In this document: one piece after another, positions 15,628 to 24,388 of the stretch
Layout: each line of letters opens with the position of its first letter
How positions within the stretch are numbered: position 1 is the first letter of the stretch
NCBI GenBank assembly: GCA_023439505.1
Contig: JAEXNR010000053.1
Coordinates: 1-39,890, forward strand
From: Bacillota bacterium
Lineage (GTDB): Bacteria; Bacillota; Clostridia; Lachnospirales; Lachnospiraceae
Length of the DNA: 39,890 nucleotides
Reading direction: 5' to 3'
Notes under the pieces: model-generated
Databases searched by the model: none
What the model saw: only the letters and a program-made list of their open reading frames with translations
Told to the model about the DNA's origin: nothing
Translations under genes and position numbers: made by a program

Positions 15628-18201
15628 ATGGGAATTTTAGAAAAAGTATTTGGCACTCATAGCGAGCGGGAAGTGAAGCGAATTATACCGATTGTTGACA
15701 GAATAGAAGCACTGGAACCTGAATTTGAGAAGCTATCAGATGAAGCATTAAAAGGCAAGACAGTAGAATTTAAGAATAGATTAAAAAATGGCGAAACCCT
15801 GGATGATATTTTACCGGAAGCTTATGCGGCTGTAAGAGAAGCATCAAAAAGAACACTTGGGATGAGACATTATCGTGTTCAGTTGATGGGTGGCGTCATA
15901 TTACATCAGGGAAGAATTACTGAAATGCGTACAGGGGAAGGAAAGACGCTGGTAGCGACCTTGCCATCCTATTTGAATGCCCTGGAAGAGAAAGGCGTTC
16001 ATATTGTTACGGTTAATGACTATCTGGCAAAGCGTGACGCGGAATGGATGGGGAAAATCCATGAATTTCTTGGACTTACTGTAGGCGTTATCTTAAATAG
16101 TATGGAAAAGGATGAACGACGGGAAGCATATCATTGTGATATAACCTATGCAACCAACAATGAACTGGGATTTGATTACCTGAGAGATAATATGGTGATC
16201 TATAAAGAACAGCTGGTTCAGAAAGAATTACACTATGCCATCATCGATGAGGTCGACTCCGTATTAATTGATGAAGCAAGAACGCCCCTTATCATTTCAG
16301 GACAGAGCGGGAAATCAACAGAATTATACCGGGTATGTGATATCCTTGCCAGACAATTGACCAGGGGAAAAGCCAGTGGTGAATTAACAAAGATGGCTGC
16401 TCTTATGAAAGAGGATGTTGTTGAGGACGGAGACTTTATAGTTAATGAGAAAGAAAAGAATGTTCATCTTACGGCGGATGGTATTAAGAAGGTGGAGCGT
16501 TTCTTTAATCTTGAGAATCTTGCCGATCCTGAAAATCTTGAAATACAGCATAATATTATACTTGCTCTGCGTGCTCATAATTTAATGTTTCGTGATAAGG
16601 ATTATGTGGTTAAAGATGACGAGGTTTTAATTGTTGATGAGTTTACCGGACGTATTATGCCCGGCAGACGCTATAGTGACGGTTTGCATCAGGCGATAGA
16701 GGCCAAAGAGAATGTAAAGGTAAAAAGAGAAAGTAAGACCCTGGCTACGATTACCTTCCAGAACTTTTTTAACAAATATAAGAAGAAATCCGGTATGACA
16801 GGAACTGCATTAACAGAGGAGCAGGAATTTAGAGAAATCTACGGTATGGACGTGATAGAAGTACCGACCAATCTTCCGGTGGCTCGTAAGGATCATCAGG
16901 ATGCGGTATATAAGACAAAGAAGGATAAACTATTCGCAATTATTCGTGAGGTGGAGGAATCCTTTAAGAAAGGACAGCCGGTACTGGTTGGTACGATTAC
17001 CATTGAATCCTCCGAAGAGATTAGTGGATTGTTAAAGAAACGTAACATTCCACATAAAGTTTTAAATGCGAAGTTTCATGAGCTGGAAGCCGAGATTGTT
17101 GCGGATGCAGGTCAGTATGGTGCCGTAACGATTGCCACCAATATGGCGGGCCGTGGTACTGATATTAAGCTGGGAGAAGGCGTTGTTGAAACTGGTGGGT
17201 TAAAGATTATTGGAACAGAACGCCATGAAGCAAGACGTATCGATAATCAGCTTCGCGGTCGTGCCGGAAGACAGGGTGATCCGGGCGAATCCAAATTCTT
17301 TATTTCCCTGGAAGATGATTTGATGAGATTATTTGGTTCCGAGCGACTGATGGGAATATTTAATTCTCTTGGAATGCCGGAAGGAGAGCAGATTGAACAT
17401 AATATGCTTTCCAAAGCAATTGAAAGAGCACAGAAAAAGATTGAGAGTAATAACTACGGAATCAGAAAGAACCTTCTGGAGTATGATCAGGTAAATAACG
17501 AACAAAGAGAAATTATTTATGCGGAGAGAAGAAGAGTTCTTGATGGCGAGAGCATGAGAGATACGATTTATCGCATGATTACCGATACAGTGGAAGATTG
17601 CGTGACTACCAGCATCAGTGATGAGCAGTTGCCGGATGAGTGGGATTTGAATGAATTAAATAATTTGATAGCACCGATTATTCCGCTTCCTAAAATAGAA
17701 TTATCCCAGGAACAGATCAATCATATGAAGAAGAATGATCTGTTGCAGCAATTAAAAGAAGATGCGGTAAAGCTTTATGAAGAGAAAGAAGCGGAATTTC
17801 CTGAAATTGAGCATCTGAGAGAAGTTGAGCGGGTTATTTTATTGAGAGTGATTGATCATAAGTGGATGGATCATATCGATGATATGGATCAGCTTCGTCA
17901 GGGAATCGGCTTGCAGGCGTATGGTCAGCGTCAGCCGATTGTAGAATATAAGTTCCAGGGATTTGAGATGTTTGATGAGATGATCAATGCGATTCGTGAA
18001 GATACTGTCAAAGCATTATTACATGTTCGGATTGAACAAAAGGTTGAAAGAGAACAGGTGGCGAAGGTTACCGGTACCAACAGAGACGAAACTGTTCCCA
18101 ATGCTCCGGTAAAAAGAAGCGGTAAGAAAATTCAGCCGAATGATCCCTGCCCATGTGGAAGCGGAAGAAAATACAAACATTGCTGCGGAAGAACAGTTTA
18201 A
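15628..18201 (+). CDS. secA: Preprotein translocase ATPase SecA
   Basis: Motor ATPase that drives secretory proteins through SecYEG at the membrane; 857 residues, full length. Walker A MRTGEGKT is at 100-107 and the DEVD box at 207-210. The second nucleotide-binding fold contains TNMAGRGTDIKLGEGV and the arginine-finger segment RGRAGRQGDPG. The C-terminal zinc site CPCGSGRKYKHCC (841-853), which contacts SecB or the ribosome, is intact. ATG 15628 follows an AGGAG some 13 bases upstream, a slightly long spacing. It has its own promoter and is followed 79 bases later by prfB, the usual secA-prfB order. Confidence 0.97.
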   Translation: MGILEKVFGTHSEREVKRIIPIVDRIEALEPEFEKLSDEALKGKTVEFKNRLKNGETLDDILPEAYAAVREASKRTLGMRHYRVQLMGGVILHQGRITEMRTGEGKTLVATLPSYLNALEEKGVHIVTVNDYLAKRDAEWMGKIHEFLGLTVGVILNSMEKDERREAYHCDITYATNNELGFDYLRDNMVIYKEQLVQKELHYAIIDEVDSVLIDEARTPLIISGQSGKSTELYRVCDILARQLTRGKASGELTKMAALMKEDVVEDGDFIVNEKEKNVHLTADGIKKVERFFNLENLADPENLEIQHNIILALRAHNLMFRDKDYVVKDDEVLIVDEFTGRIMPGRRYSDGLHQAIEAKENVKVKRESKTLATITFQNFFNKYKKKSGMTGTALTEEQEFREIYGMDVIEVPTNLPVARKDHQDAVYKTKKDKLFAIIREVEESFKKGQPVLVGTITIESSEEISGLLKKRNIPHKVLNAKFHELEAEIVADAGQYGAVTIATNMAGRGTDIKLGEGVVETGGLKIIGTERHEARRIDNQLRGRAGRQGDPGESKFFISLEDDLMRLFGSERLMGIFNSLGMPEGEQIEHNMLSKAIERAQKKIESNNYGIRKNLLEYDQVNNEQREIIYAERRRVLDGESMRDTIYRMITDTVEDCVTTSISDEQLPDEWDLNELNNLIAPIIPLPKIELSQEQINHMKKNDLLQQLKEDAVKLYEEKEAEFPEIEHLREVERVILLRVIDHKWMDHIDDMDQLRQGIGLQAYGQRQPIVEYKFQGFEMFDEMINAIREDTVKALLHVRIEQKVEREQVAKVTGTNRDETVPNAPVKRSGKKIQPNDPCPCGSGRKYKHCCGRTV

Positions 18202-18280
18202 TGGTTTGTGAATCATGTTAACATTCAATATACAAGTATTATGTTATAAAATAGAGAAATTAATGATAAGAGGTGATTTG

Positions 18281-19388
18281 GTGGTAGAATTAGATCAGTA
18301 TAAATATGTGCTGGGGACTTATGAAAAACCATTGATTGAAGTGGGGGATTCACTTTGACCTGGCTGTAAAAGAGGACAGGGTCAAAGAAATCGAACTGAT
18401 CATGGAAGAAACAGGTTTCTGGGATAATGCAGATAAAGCACAGGGTTTTATGAAGGAATTAAAAAATCTGAAAGACACCATTGAAGAATATGGACATCTG
18501 AAAAGCAGATATGAAGATGTACAGACATTAATTCAGATGGGATATGAGGAGAACGATGAATCCCTGCTGCCGGAAATTGAAGAAGCCCTACAGTTGTTTA
18601 TCCACGATTTGGATGAATTAAAATTAAGAACATTATTGTCAGAAGAGTATGATAAATACAACGCAATTCTTACCCTGCATGCCGGAGCCGGCGGTACAGA
18701 AAGTTGTGATTGGGCAAATATGCTCTTTCGCATGTATCAAAGATGGGCGGATAAAAAAGGGTTTCAAACGGAAGTACTTGATTTCCTGGATGGGGAAGAA
18801 GCGGGATTAAAATCTGTAACTCTGCAAATTAACGGAATGAATGCTTTTGGCTATCTGAAATCGGAACGCGGTGTCCATCGTCTGGTGAGGATTTCACCTT
18901 TTAATGCCGCAGGGAAAAGGCAGACGTCCTTTGTATCCTGCGATGTAATGCCGGATATTGAAGAAGATACAGGAATTGAGATCAATGATGATGATATCAG
19001 AATTGATACGTTCCGCTCCAGCGGTGCAGGTGGACAGCATGTCAATAAGACATCATCAGCCATTCGTATCACACACTTGCCCACGAATATTGTAGTTCAA
19101 TGTCAAAATGAACGATCCCAGCTTCAAAACAAGGATAAGGCTATGAAAATGTTGAAAGCGAAATTATTTTTGTTAAAGCGTCAGGAGAATCTGGATAAAA
19201 TTTCGGGGATTCGAGGCGAAGTGAAGGAAATCGGCTGGGGAAATCAGATCAGATCCTATGTTATGCAGCCATATACCATGGTGAAGGATCATCGAACAAA
19301 TGAAGAAATCGGGAATGCGGCAAGTGTAATGGATGGTAATATTGATCCGTTCATTAATGCCTATTTAAAATGGAATGCACAAAAATGA
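18281..19388 (+). CDS. prfB: Peptide chain release factor 2 (programmed +1 frameshift)
   Basis: Release factor recognising UAA and UGA, 368 residues when read through its frameshift. Frame one runs from GTG 18281 (25 codons, MVELDQYKYVLGTYEKPL onwards) to a UGA at 18356-18358. The main frame resumes at GAC 18357 and runs to 19388. The SPF specificity motif (ISPFNAAGKRQ) and the catalytic GGQ loop (SSGAGGQHVNKTSS) are present. The start is GTG behind AGAGGTGA; a TTG immediately before it is too close to that site. Low RF2 slows termination at the UGA and favours the shift, giving autoregulation. An automated call of a single ORF from 18336 would miss the true N-terminus. Confidence 0.95.
18341..18359 (+). 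promoter_or_regulatory. RF2 +1 programmed frameshift site
   Basis: The slippery CTT-TGA-C at 18353-18359 is preceded by an internal Shine-Dalgarno-like run of five G (18343-18347). This is the canonical prfB arrangement: the CTT-decoding tRNA slips to TTT when the UGA is decoded slowly. The spacing from the G run to CTT is five bases, slightly longer than in Escherichia coli. Confidence 0.93.
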
Positions 19389-19417
19389 CAAAGATAAACT
19401 TTCAAGGAGGGATACCT

Positions 19418-19876
19418 ATGGAGAGTATGAAGCAGGCAATTTTTAAGCTGGGAGACGAAGAATACGGAATGAATATTATGGATGTCAATATTATTGAAAA
19501 ATTTATTCCGGTAGAACCATTAGCCAATGCTCCTAAAAACTTAAAAGGAAAAATTCAACTAAGAGGAGACGTCATCCCGGTATACAGTCTCAGAAAAAAA
19601 TTCGGACTGGAAGAAAGAGATGCTGATGGAGAGACCAGATTTATTCTATCTACATCCAAGGGAATGACTATAGCTTATGAAGTAGATAAGATGAATGAAA
19701 TTGCACAACTTGAAGCTCATCAGATTTATCAGGTTCCGCAGATTCTTGAAAGTAAGGATACATCCTATATTGAGAATTTAACAAAAATCGGAGATCGATT
19801 AATCCTTCTCTTGAATCACAATGACTTAATATCCGAGGAGGAGCAGGAAATAATAAAGGCTCTGATTAAAAAATAG
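19418..19876 (+). CDS. cheW: CheW-like chemotaxis coupling protein
   Basis: Single CheW domain of 152 residues, linking chemoreceptors to the CheA kinase. It shows the typical opening (IFKLGDEEYGMNIMDVNIIE), the central LRGDVIPVYSLRKKFGL motif (about 48-64) and the final strand with KIGDRLILLLN. There is no CheY-like receiver, so it is CheW rather than CheV. ATG 19418 follows AAGGAGG at seven bases. It begins 29 bases after prfB, so it may be co-transcribed with it, an unusual partner. No other che gene is in the window, so it may be an orphan or extra CheW. Confidence 0.88.
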   Translation: MESMKQAIFKLGDEEYGMNIMDVNIIEKFIPVEPLANAPKNLKGKIQLRGDVIPVYSLRKKFGLEERDADGETRFILSTSKGMTIAYEVDKMNEIAQLEAHQIYQVPQILESKDTSYIENLTKIGDRLILLLNHNDLISEEEQEIIKALIKK

Positions 19877-19958
19877 GATGCAGGTAAGAATGTCTTTCAT
19901 AGGTGTAAACCTATTAAAAGAAAGGAGGAGTGATTCTCCAATATATCCAGGAGGAAAT

Positions 19959-20789
19959 ATGTTTATGAAGAAAAGTATAATCGGATTGCTGGTAATGGTA
20001 ATGATAGTTGCCGGTTTATTCACAGGATGCGGTACCAAAGAAGATACCGTTAAAGATAATGGTGCAAATAACACGGATACGCAGAATAATAATGATACCG
20101 ATTCTAAAGATGATACTGCTGCCCAGAATGACACACTGATCGTTGGCACAGAAGCCGGATTTGCTCCCTATGAGTATCTGGAGGGTGATAAGGTAGTTGG
20201 TGTGGATATGGATATTGCACAGGCAATCGCGGATCATCTCGGTAAAAAATTAGAGATTAAGAATATGGACTTTGACGGTGCCTTGCTTGCAGTTCAACAA
20301 GGATCCATTGATCTTGTTGCAGCGGGAGTGTCTGTTGACGCTGAGCGGGCAAAGGTGATGGATTTCTCCAATGATTATGTAAATTCAACAGAGGTTGTAA
20401 TTGTGAATAAAGATAATCCTATGGTGACAAGTATTGAGGATCTGGATGATAAAATCATCGGAGTTCAACAGGGAAATATTGCTGATTTCTGGGTGGAAGA
20501 CAATATTAAGGCTAAAAATATCAAACGTTATACAAAATTTGTACAGGCAGCGGATGATTTAAAGAACAGTAAAATTGACTGTATTGTAATGGACCAGTAT
20601 CCGGCACAAGAGATGGTTGCTGCAAATCCGGAATTAACAATTTTGGATGGAACTTTATTTGAGGACAAGTATGCCATTGCCGTTAAAAAAGGAAATCAGG
20701 AGTTGCTCGATGAGATTAATACCGTTATTACAAAGTTAAAGGATGAAGGTAAAATCGAGGAATTTTATTCAAAACATACAGGAAAATAA
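19959..20789 (+). CDS. Amino-acid ABC transporter substrate-binding lipoprotein
   Basis: Extracellular solute-binding protein of family 3, about 276 residues, anchored by lipid at C24 (LFTGC lipobox after a hydrophobic 6-22 segment). A low-complexity Asn/Asp/Thr linker (about 28-55) leads to the periplasmic-binding fold beginning LIVGTEAGFAPYEYLEG, with the GVDMDIAQAIADHLGK motif. This family binds polar amino acids. The start is ATG 19959 or 19965 behind AGGAGG (19949-19954); the first gives a four-base and the second a ten-base spacing. Permease and ATPase genes follow. A hairpin in the gap to the permease gene may raise binding-protein dosage. Confidence 0.92.
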   Translation: MFMKKSIIGLLVMVMIVAGLFTGCGTKEDTVKDNGANNTDTQNNNDTDSKDDTAAQNDTLIVGTEAGFAPYEYLEGDKVVGVDMDIAQAIADHLGKKLEIKNMDFDGALLAVQQGSIDLVAAGVSVDAERAKVMDFSNDYVNSTEVVIVNKDNPMVTSIEDLDDKIIGVQQGNIADFWVEDNIKAKNIKRYTKFVQAADDLKNSKIDCIVMDQYPAQEMVAANPELTILDGTLFEDKYAIAVKKGNQELLDEINTVITKLKDEGKIEEFYSKHTGK

Positions 20790-20893
20790 GGAACAAGTTC
20801 AGATTAAGCATAGGTGCAGGGTGAATTAGCGAATGAATTCACTTGTAATGAACAAGAGGTACCGATAAGTTTTAACTTGTCAGGAACAAAAAG

Positions 20894-20921
20894 GGGCTGT
20901 TATCTTCTTTGAAAACAGCCC
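20894..20921 (+). terminator. Intercistronic hairpin between binding protein and permease
   Basis: GGGCTGTT (20894-20901) pairs perfectly with AACAGCCC (20914-20921). There is no strong T run after it, so it is more likely a partial terminator or an mRNA-stabilising stem, common between binding-protein and permease genes. Confidence 0.6.
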
Positions 20922-20970
20922 TCTATCTATGCTTTAACACATCCGCTTATTATAGAACGGAGGGATACAA

Positions 20971-21669
20971 TTGGAGCGGCTTCAAAAGATATATGAATCC
21001 TTTTATAATGCCATTGTGCCGGATCAGCGTTACATGGCTTATCTGGAAGGTTTAAAGGTTACCTTGTTGATTTCCCTTATGGCAATCATACTGGGTGTTA
21101 TCATTGGTGTTGTGGTAGCTGTTTTAAAGGTTACATCCGTTAATTACCGGATGAAACTATTGACAATGATATGTAATGCTTACATTAATGTCATCAGGGG
21201 GACCCCGCTGATGGTACAGTTATTGATCATATATAATCTTATATTTACAGCCCGGGGTACCAATGAGATTATGGTTGGTGCTGTATGTTTTGGTATCAAT
21301 TCTGGAGCGTATGTTGCTGAGATTATACGGGCGGGGATAGAGTCTATAGACAAGGGACAGATGGAAGCAGGTCGATCCCTGGGTCTTAACTATCTTCAGA
21401 CCATGAAGATAATTATCGTCCCCCAGGCGGTCAAAAACATATTGCCGGCCCTTGGCAATGAATTTATAACACTGATTAAGGAGACTTCCGTGGCCAGTAT
21501 CATAGCGGTTACTGACCTTACAAAGGCTGCACAGTACATTGGTTCAAGAACGTGGCAGGTACTTCCTCCGTTGGTCATAGCGGCAATTTGTTATTTGATT
21601 ATTGTTTTCGGACTTTCCAGATTATTATCGTTATTTGAGAGGAGGCTTGCCAGAGGTGATCGTCACTAA
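20971..21669 (+). CDS. Polar amino-acid ABC transporter permease
   Basis: Membrane subunit of the His/Glu/Gln/Arg-opine transporter family, 232 residues, with several transmembrane segments starting at about residue 29 (VTLLISLMAIILGVIIGVVV). The EAA-type cytoplasmic loop that contacts the ATPase is visible (GQMEAGRSLGLNYLQTMKII). The start is TTG 20971 behind GGAGGG. It overlaps the ATPase gene by 14 bases, which implies coupled translation. The single permease probably works as a homodimer. The substrate cannot be narrowed beyond polar amino acids; cystine or glutamine are options. Confidence 0.93.
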   Translation: MERLQKIYESFYNAIVPDQRYMAYLEGLKVTLLISLMAIILGVIIGVVVAVLKVTSVNYRMKLLTMICNAYINVIRGTPLMVQLLIIYNLIFTARGTNEIMVGAVCFGINSGAYVAEIIRAGIESIDKGQMEAGRSLGLNYLQTMKIIIVPQAVKNILPALGNEFITLIKETSVASIIAVTDLTKAAQYIGSRTWQVLPPLVIAAICYLIIVFGLSRLLSLFERRLARGDRH

Positions 21670-22378
21670 GAATTTAACCAAGGCGTTTGGTTCCCATGTG
21701 GTATTAAACGGAATAGATGAAACAATCCAAAAAGGGGAAAAGGTAGTTGTCATAGGACCTTCCGGCTCCGGAAAGTCAACATTTCTTCGATGCTTGAACC
21801 TGTTGGAAGAACCTACAGATGGCGAGGTATGGTTTGAGGGCAATAAGATTAATGATAAAAAGGCCAATATTAATCTGCTTCGCAGAAAAATGGGAATGGT
21901 ATTTCAGCAGTTTAACCTTTTCCCGCACATGTCGGTAAAAGAAAATATTACCATGGCTCCGGTAAAACTGGGAATTATGACAAGTGAAGAAGCAAATCAG
22001 AGAGCAATGGAATTGTTAAAGCGCATCGGACTGACAGAAAAAGCCGATGCATATCCGAATCAATTATCAGGGGGGCAAAAGCAGAGAATAGCAATCGTCA
22101 GAGCGCTTGCCATGAATCCTGACGTTATGCTCTTTGATGAGCCGACTTCCGCCCTGGACCCGGAAATGGTGGGGGAAGTGCTGGAGCTGATGGAACAACT
22201 TGCTGATGAAGGGATGACTATGGTTGTGGTAACACACGAGATGGGATTTGCCAAGAAGGTCGCAACAAGAGTACTATTTATGGATGAAGGAAAGATTGTG
22301 GAACAAAATTCACCGGATCAGTTTTTTGACCATCCAACCCATCCAAGACTGAAGGAGTTTTTATCAAAGATTTTATAA
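21656..22378 (+). CDS. Polar amino-acid ABC transporter ATPase (GlnQ type)
   Basis: ATP-binding subunit of 240 residues that powers the transporter. Walker A GPSGSGKST (34-42), the Q-loop (VFQQ, 82-85), the signature LSGGQKQR (137-144), Walker B with D-loop VMLFDEPTSALD (157-168) and the switch H195 are all intact. The start is GTG 21656, inside the end of the permease gene, with AGGAGG ten bases upstream; a longer in-frame extension would lie wholly within the permease and lacks family sequence. A strong terminator follows. Confidence 0.95.
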   Translation: MIVTKNLTKAFGSHVVLNGIDETIQKGEKVVVIGPSGSGKSTFLRCLNLLEEPTDGEVWFEGNKINDKKANINLLRRKMGMVFQQFNLFPHMSVKENITMAPVKLGIMTSEEANQRAMELLKRIGLTEKADAYPNQLSGGQKQRIAIVRALAMNPDVMLFDEPTSALDPEMVGEVLELMEQLADEGMTMVVVTHEMGFAKKVATRVLFMDEGKIVEQNSPDQFFDHPTHPRLKEFLSKIL

Positions 22379-22392
22379 AAGGTAAAAAGAGA

Positions 22393-22450
22393 AGCGTTCA
22401 TTGAAACAAGAAGTCAAAAGAGACATCTTGTCCATAATGGGCGCTTTTTT
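22393..22450 (+). terminator. Terminator of the amino-acid transporter operon
   Basis: A long imperfect hairpin: AGCG (22393-22396) with CGCT (22442-22445), CATT with AATG, and an inner ACAAGAAGTC/GACATCTTGT stem with one mismatch, closed by a run of T. Confidence 0.75.
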
Positions 22451-22460
22451 AAAATAGTAG

Positions 22461-22530
22461 TTGCATATTGCAGAATAATATGATAATATATCTTTCTTAG
22501 AAAGACAATTGTATTCACAATGCATACAAT
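22461..22530 (+). promoter_or_regulatory. Possible promoter and inverted repeat before the ACT gene
   Basis: TTGCAT (22461-22466) and TAATAT (22484-22489) are 17 bases apart with a TGA extended -10 motif. Just downstream ATTGTAT (22508-22514) and ATACAAT (22524-22530) form a perfect 7-base inverted repeat with a nine-base centre, placed where a repressor would block early transcription. I see no T-box or lysine/threonine riboswitch signature. Confidence 0.4.
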
Positions 22531-22584
22531 ATAGGATGGTAACCATGAAATATAATGTAGGATGTCTGCAGGGGGTGCAATGGC

Positions 22585-23028
22585 ATGAATAGTGATCAAT
22601 ATTTTATAGTGAAAAAGAAGGCAGTACCGGAGGTGCTCTTAAAGGTTGTTGAAGCAAAGAGACTGCTTGATTCAGAGCGCGTGATGACCGTTCAGGAAGC
22701 TACCGATGCAGTAGATATCAGCAGAAGTTCCTTCTACAAATATCGTGATGATATATTTCCGTTTTATGAGAATACCAGGGGGAAGACCATAACCTTTATG
22801 TTACAGATGGATGATAAACCGGGGCTTTTGTCCAAGGTTTTAAATCAGGTGGCGAAGTGGGAGGCTAACATTCTTACCATACATCAAAGTATTCCGGTGA
22901 ATGGGATTGCACTGTTGACCATCAGCATTGAGATATTATCACAGACGGACAGCAGTACGTCTGCTCTAATAGAAGCAATTGAAGTTATGGACGGTATTCA
23001 TTATGTAAAAATCGTTTCCAGAGAGTAA
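22585..23028 (+). CDS. ACT-domain protein, PheB/UPF0735 family
   Basis: A 147-residue protein with an N-terminal helical, helix-turn-helix-like part (VMTVQEATDAVDISRSSFYKYRDDI, written here as about 33-57) and a C-terminal ACT domain (about 70-147, beginning TFMLQMDDKPGLLSKVLNQV). ACT domains bind amino acids and control metabolic enzymes or transcription. The family is often next to hom, as here (65-base gap), so a sensor of threonine or a related amino acid is a fair inference, not shown. The PheB name comes from Bacillus and does not fix the ligand. The start is ATG 22585 after a GGGGGTG site. Confidence 0.88.
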   Translation: MNSDQYFIVKKKAVPEVLLKVVEAKRLLDSERVMTVQEATDAVDISRSSFYKYRDDIFPFYENTRGKTITFMLQMDDKPGLLSKVLNQVAKWEANILTIHQSIPVNGIALLTISIEILSQTDSSTSALIEAIEVMDGIHYVKIVSRE

Positions 23029-23093
23029 ACAATATCATAATCTATCATTAAATATCATAAGAGATTGTTACACAATGAAATGGAGGAGCAAGA

Positions 23094-24311
23094 ATGATAA
23101 ACATAGCAGTTTTAGGATACGGCACCATTGGTACCGGTGTGGTTGAGGTACTGAGTACCAATGGAGACAGTATCAAGAAGAGAGCCGGAGAGCAGATTAA
23201 TATTAAGTATGTACTGGATCTTAGAGAGTTTCCGGGTGACCCGATTATGGAAAAACTGGTTCATGACGTTAAGATCATATTAGATGATCCTGATATTAAA
23301 ATTGTTGTGGAAGTAATGGGAGGTGTTGAGCCTGCTTTTTCTTTTGTAAAAGAAGCCCTCATGAGGGGAAAGAGTGTTGTAACTTCTAATAAAGAACTGG
23401 TAGCCAAGCACGGAGCCGAACTCCTTACCATGGCGAAGGATAGAAATCTAAACTTCCTTTTTGAAGCAAGTGTAGGTGGAGGTATTCCAATTATCAGACC
23501 ATTAAATCAGTCACTTACCGCCGATGAAATTATGGAAATCACAGGAATATTAAATGGAACAACCAATTATATCCTGTCCAAGATGGGTGATGAGGGACTC
23601 GATTTTGAAACAGCGCTGAAAAATGCACAGAACAATGGTTATGCAGAGCGAAATCCGGCTGCAGATGTGGAAGGCCATGATGCCTGCAGAAAGATTGCGA
23701 TTCTTTCCTCCCTTGCATTTGGAATGCAGGTGGATTATGAAGACATTTACACGGAGGGAATCACTCACATCACGGATGTAGATATTAAATATGCGAAAGC
23801 GATGGGAGCAAAAATCAAGTTATTTGCAACCAGTATCAGAGAAAGTGATCAAAGTGTTTATGCAATGGTGGCGCCTATGTTAATTAATGGAAGTCATCCT
23901 CTGTACAGTGTTAATGATGTGTTCAACGGTATTTTTGTCAGAGGCAATGTAATCGGGGACGTTATGTTCTATGGAAGCGGAGCAGGCAAGCTGCCTACAG
24001 CGAGTGCAGTTGTAGCAGATGTGGTAGATGCAGCGAAACATCTTGGCAAAAATATATGGACTATCTGGAGCAGCAAGAAGCTGGAACTCACCGATATCAA
24101 TCGGGTAAAGAATAAGTTTTTTGTTCGTATGCAGAATGTTGATGGTGCTTTAAAACATGCAATGGAATTGTTTGGAGACATTGAAGTTATTAAGGGCGCA
24201 GAGGTAGAAGGAGAACTGGCATTTATTACTCCGATCATAACTGAACTTGAAATGAAGGAAAAGAAAGAGCAGTTGTCCGGCATCCTTAATGTAATCAGGG
24301 CAAGATTTTAA
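23094..24311 (+). CDS. hom: Homoserine dehydrogenase
   Basis: NAD(P)H-dependent enzyme converting aspartate semialdehyde to homoserine, 405 residues. The Rossmann loop GYGTIGTG is at 8-15, the SNKELVAKHG segment lies near the active site, and the dimer/substrate region holds LNGTTNYILSKM. A C-terminal ACT domain (about 340-405) predicts feedback control, usually by threonine. TGGAGGAG precedes the start. It lies between the ACT regulator and the phosphoglycerate-mutase-like gene, with aspartokinase 1.5 kb downstream, making an aspartate-family pathway block. Confidence 0.96.
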   Translation: MINIAVLGYGTIGTGVVEVLSTNGDSIKKRAGEQINIKYVLDLREFPGDPIMEKLVHDVKIILDDPDIKIVVEVMGGVEPAFSFVKEALMRGKSVVTSNKELVAKHGAELLTMAKDRNLNFLFEASVGGGIPIIRPLNQSLTADEIMEITGILNGTTNYILSKMGDEGLDFETALKNAQNNGYAERNPAADVEGHDACRKIAILSSLAFGMQVDYEDIYTEGITHITDVDIKYAKAMGAKIKLFATSIRESDQSVYAMVAPMLINGSHPLYSVNDVFNGIFVRGNVIGDVMFYGSGAGKLPTASAVVADVVDAAKHLGKNIWTIWSSKKLELTDINRVKNKFFVRMQNVDGALKHAMELFGDIEVIKGAEVEGELAFITPIITELEMKEKKEQLSGILNVIRARF

Positions 24312-24388
24312 ATATGAATAAAGAAATCCTGCGTTGGAATAGACAGGGGCAGGATTTTATGCCGCCAAAGCGGCAGATGGAGGAAGTT

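Noticed and set aside
24314..24388. Longer mutase-like protein from ATG 24314
   Set aside because: No ribosome site precedes it, the extra residues do not fit the family, and GGAGG lies before ATG 24389.
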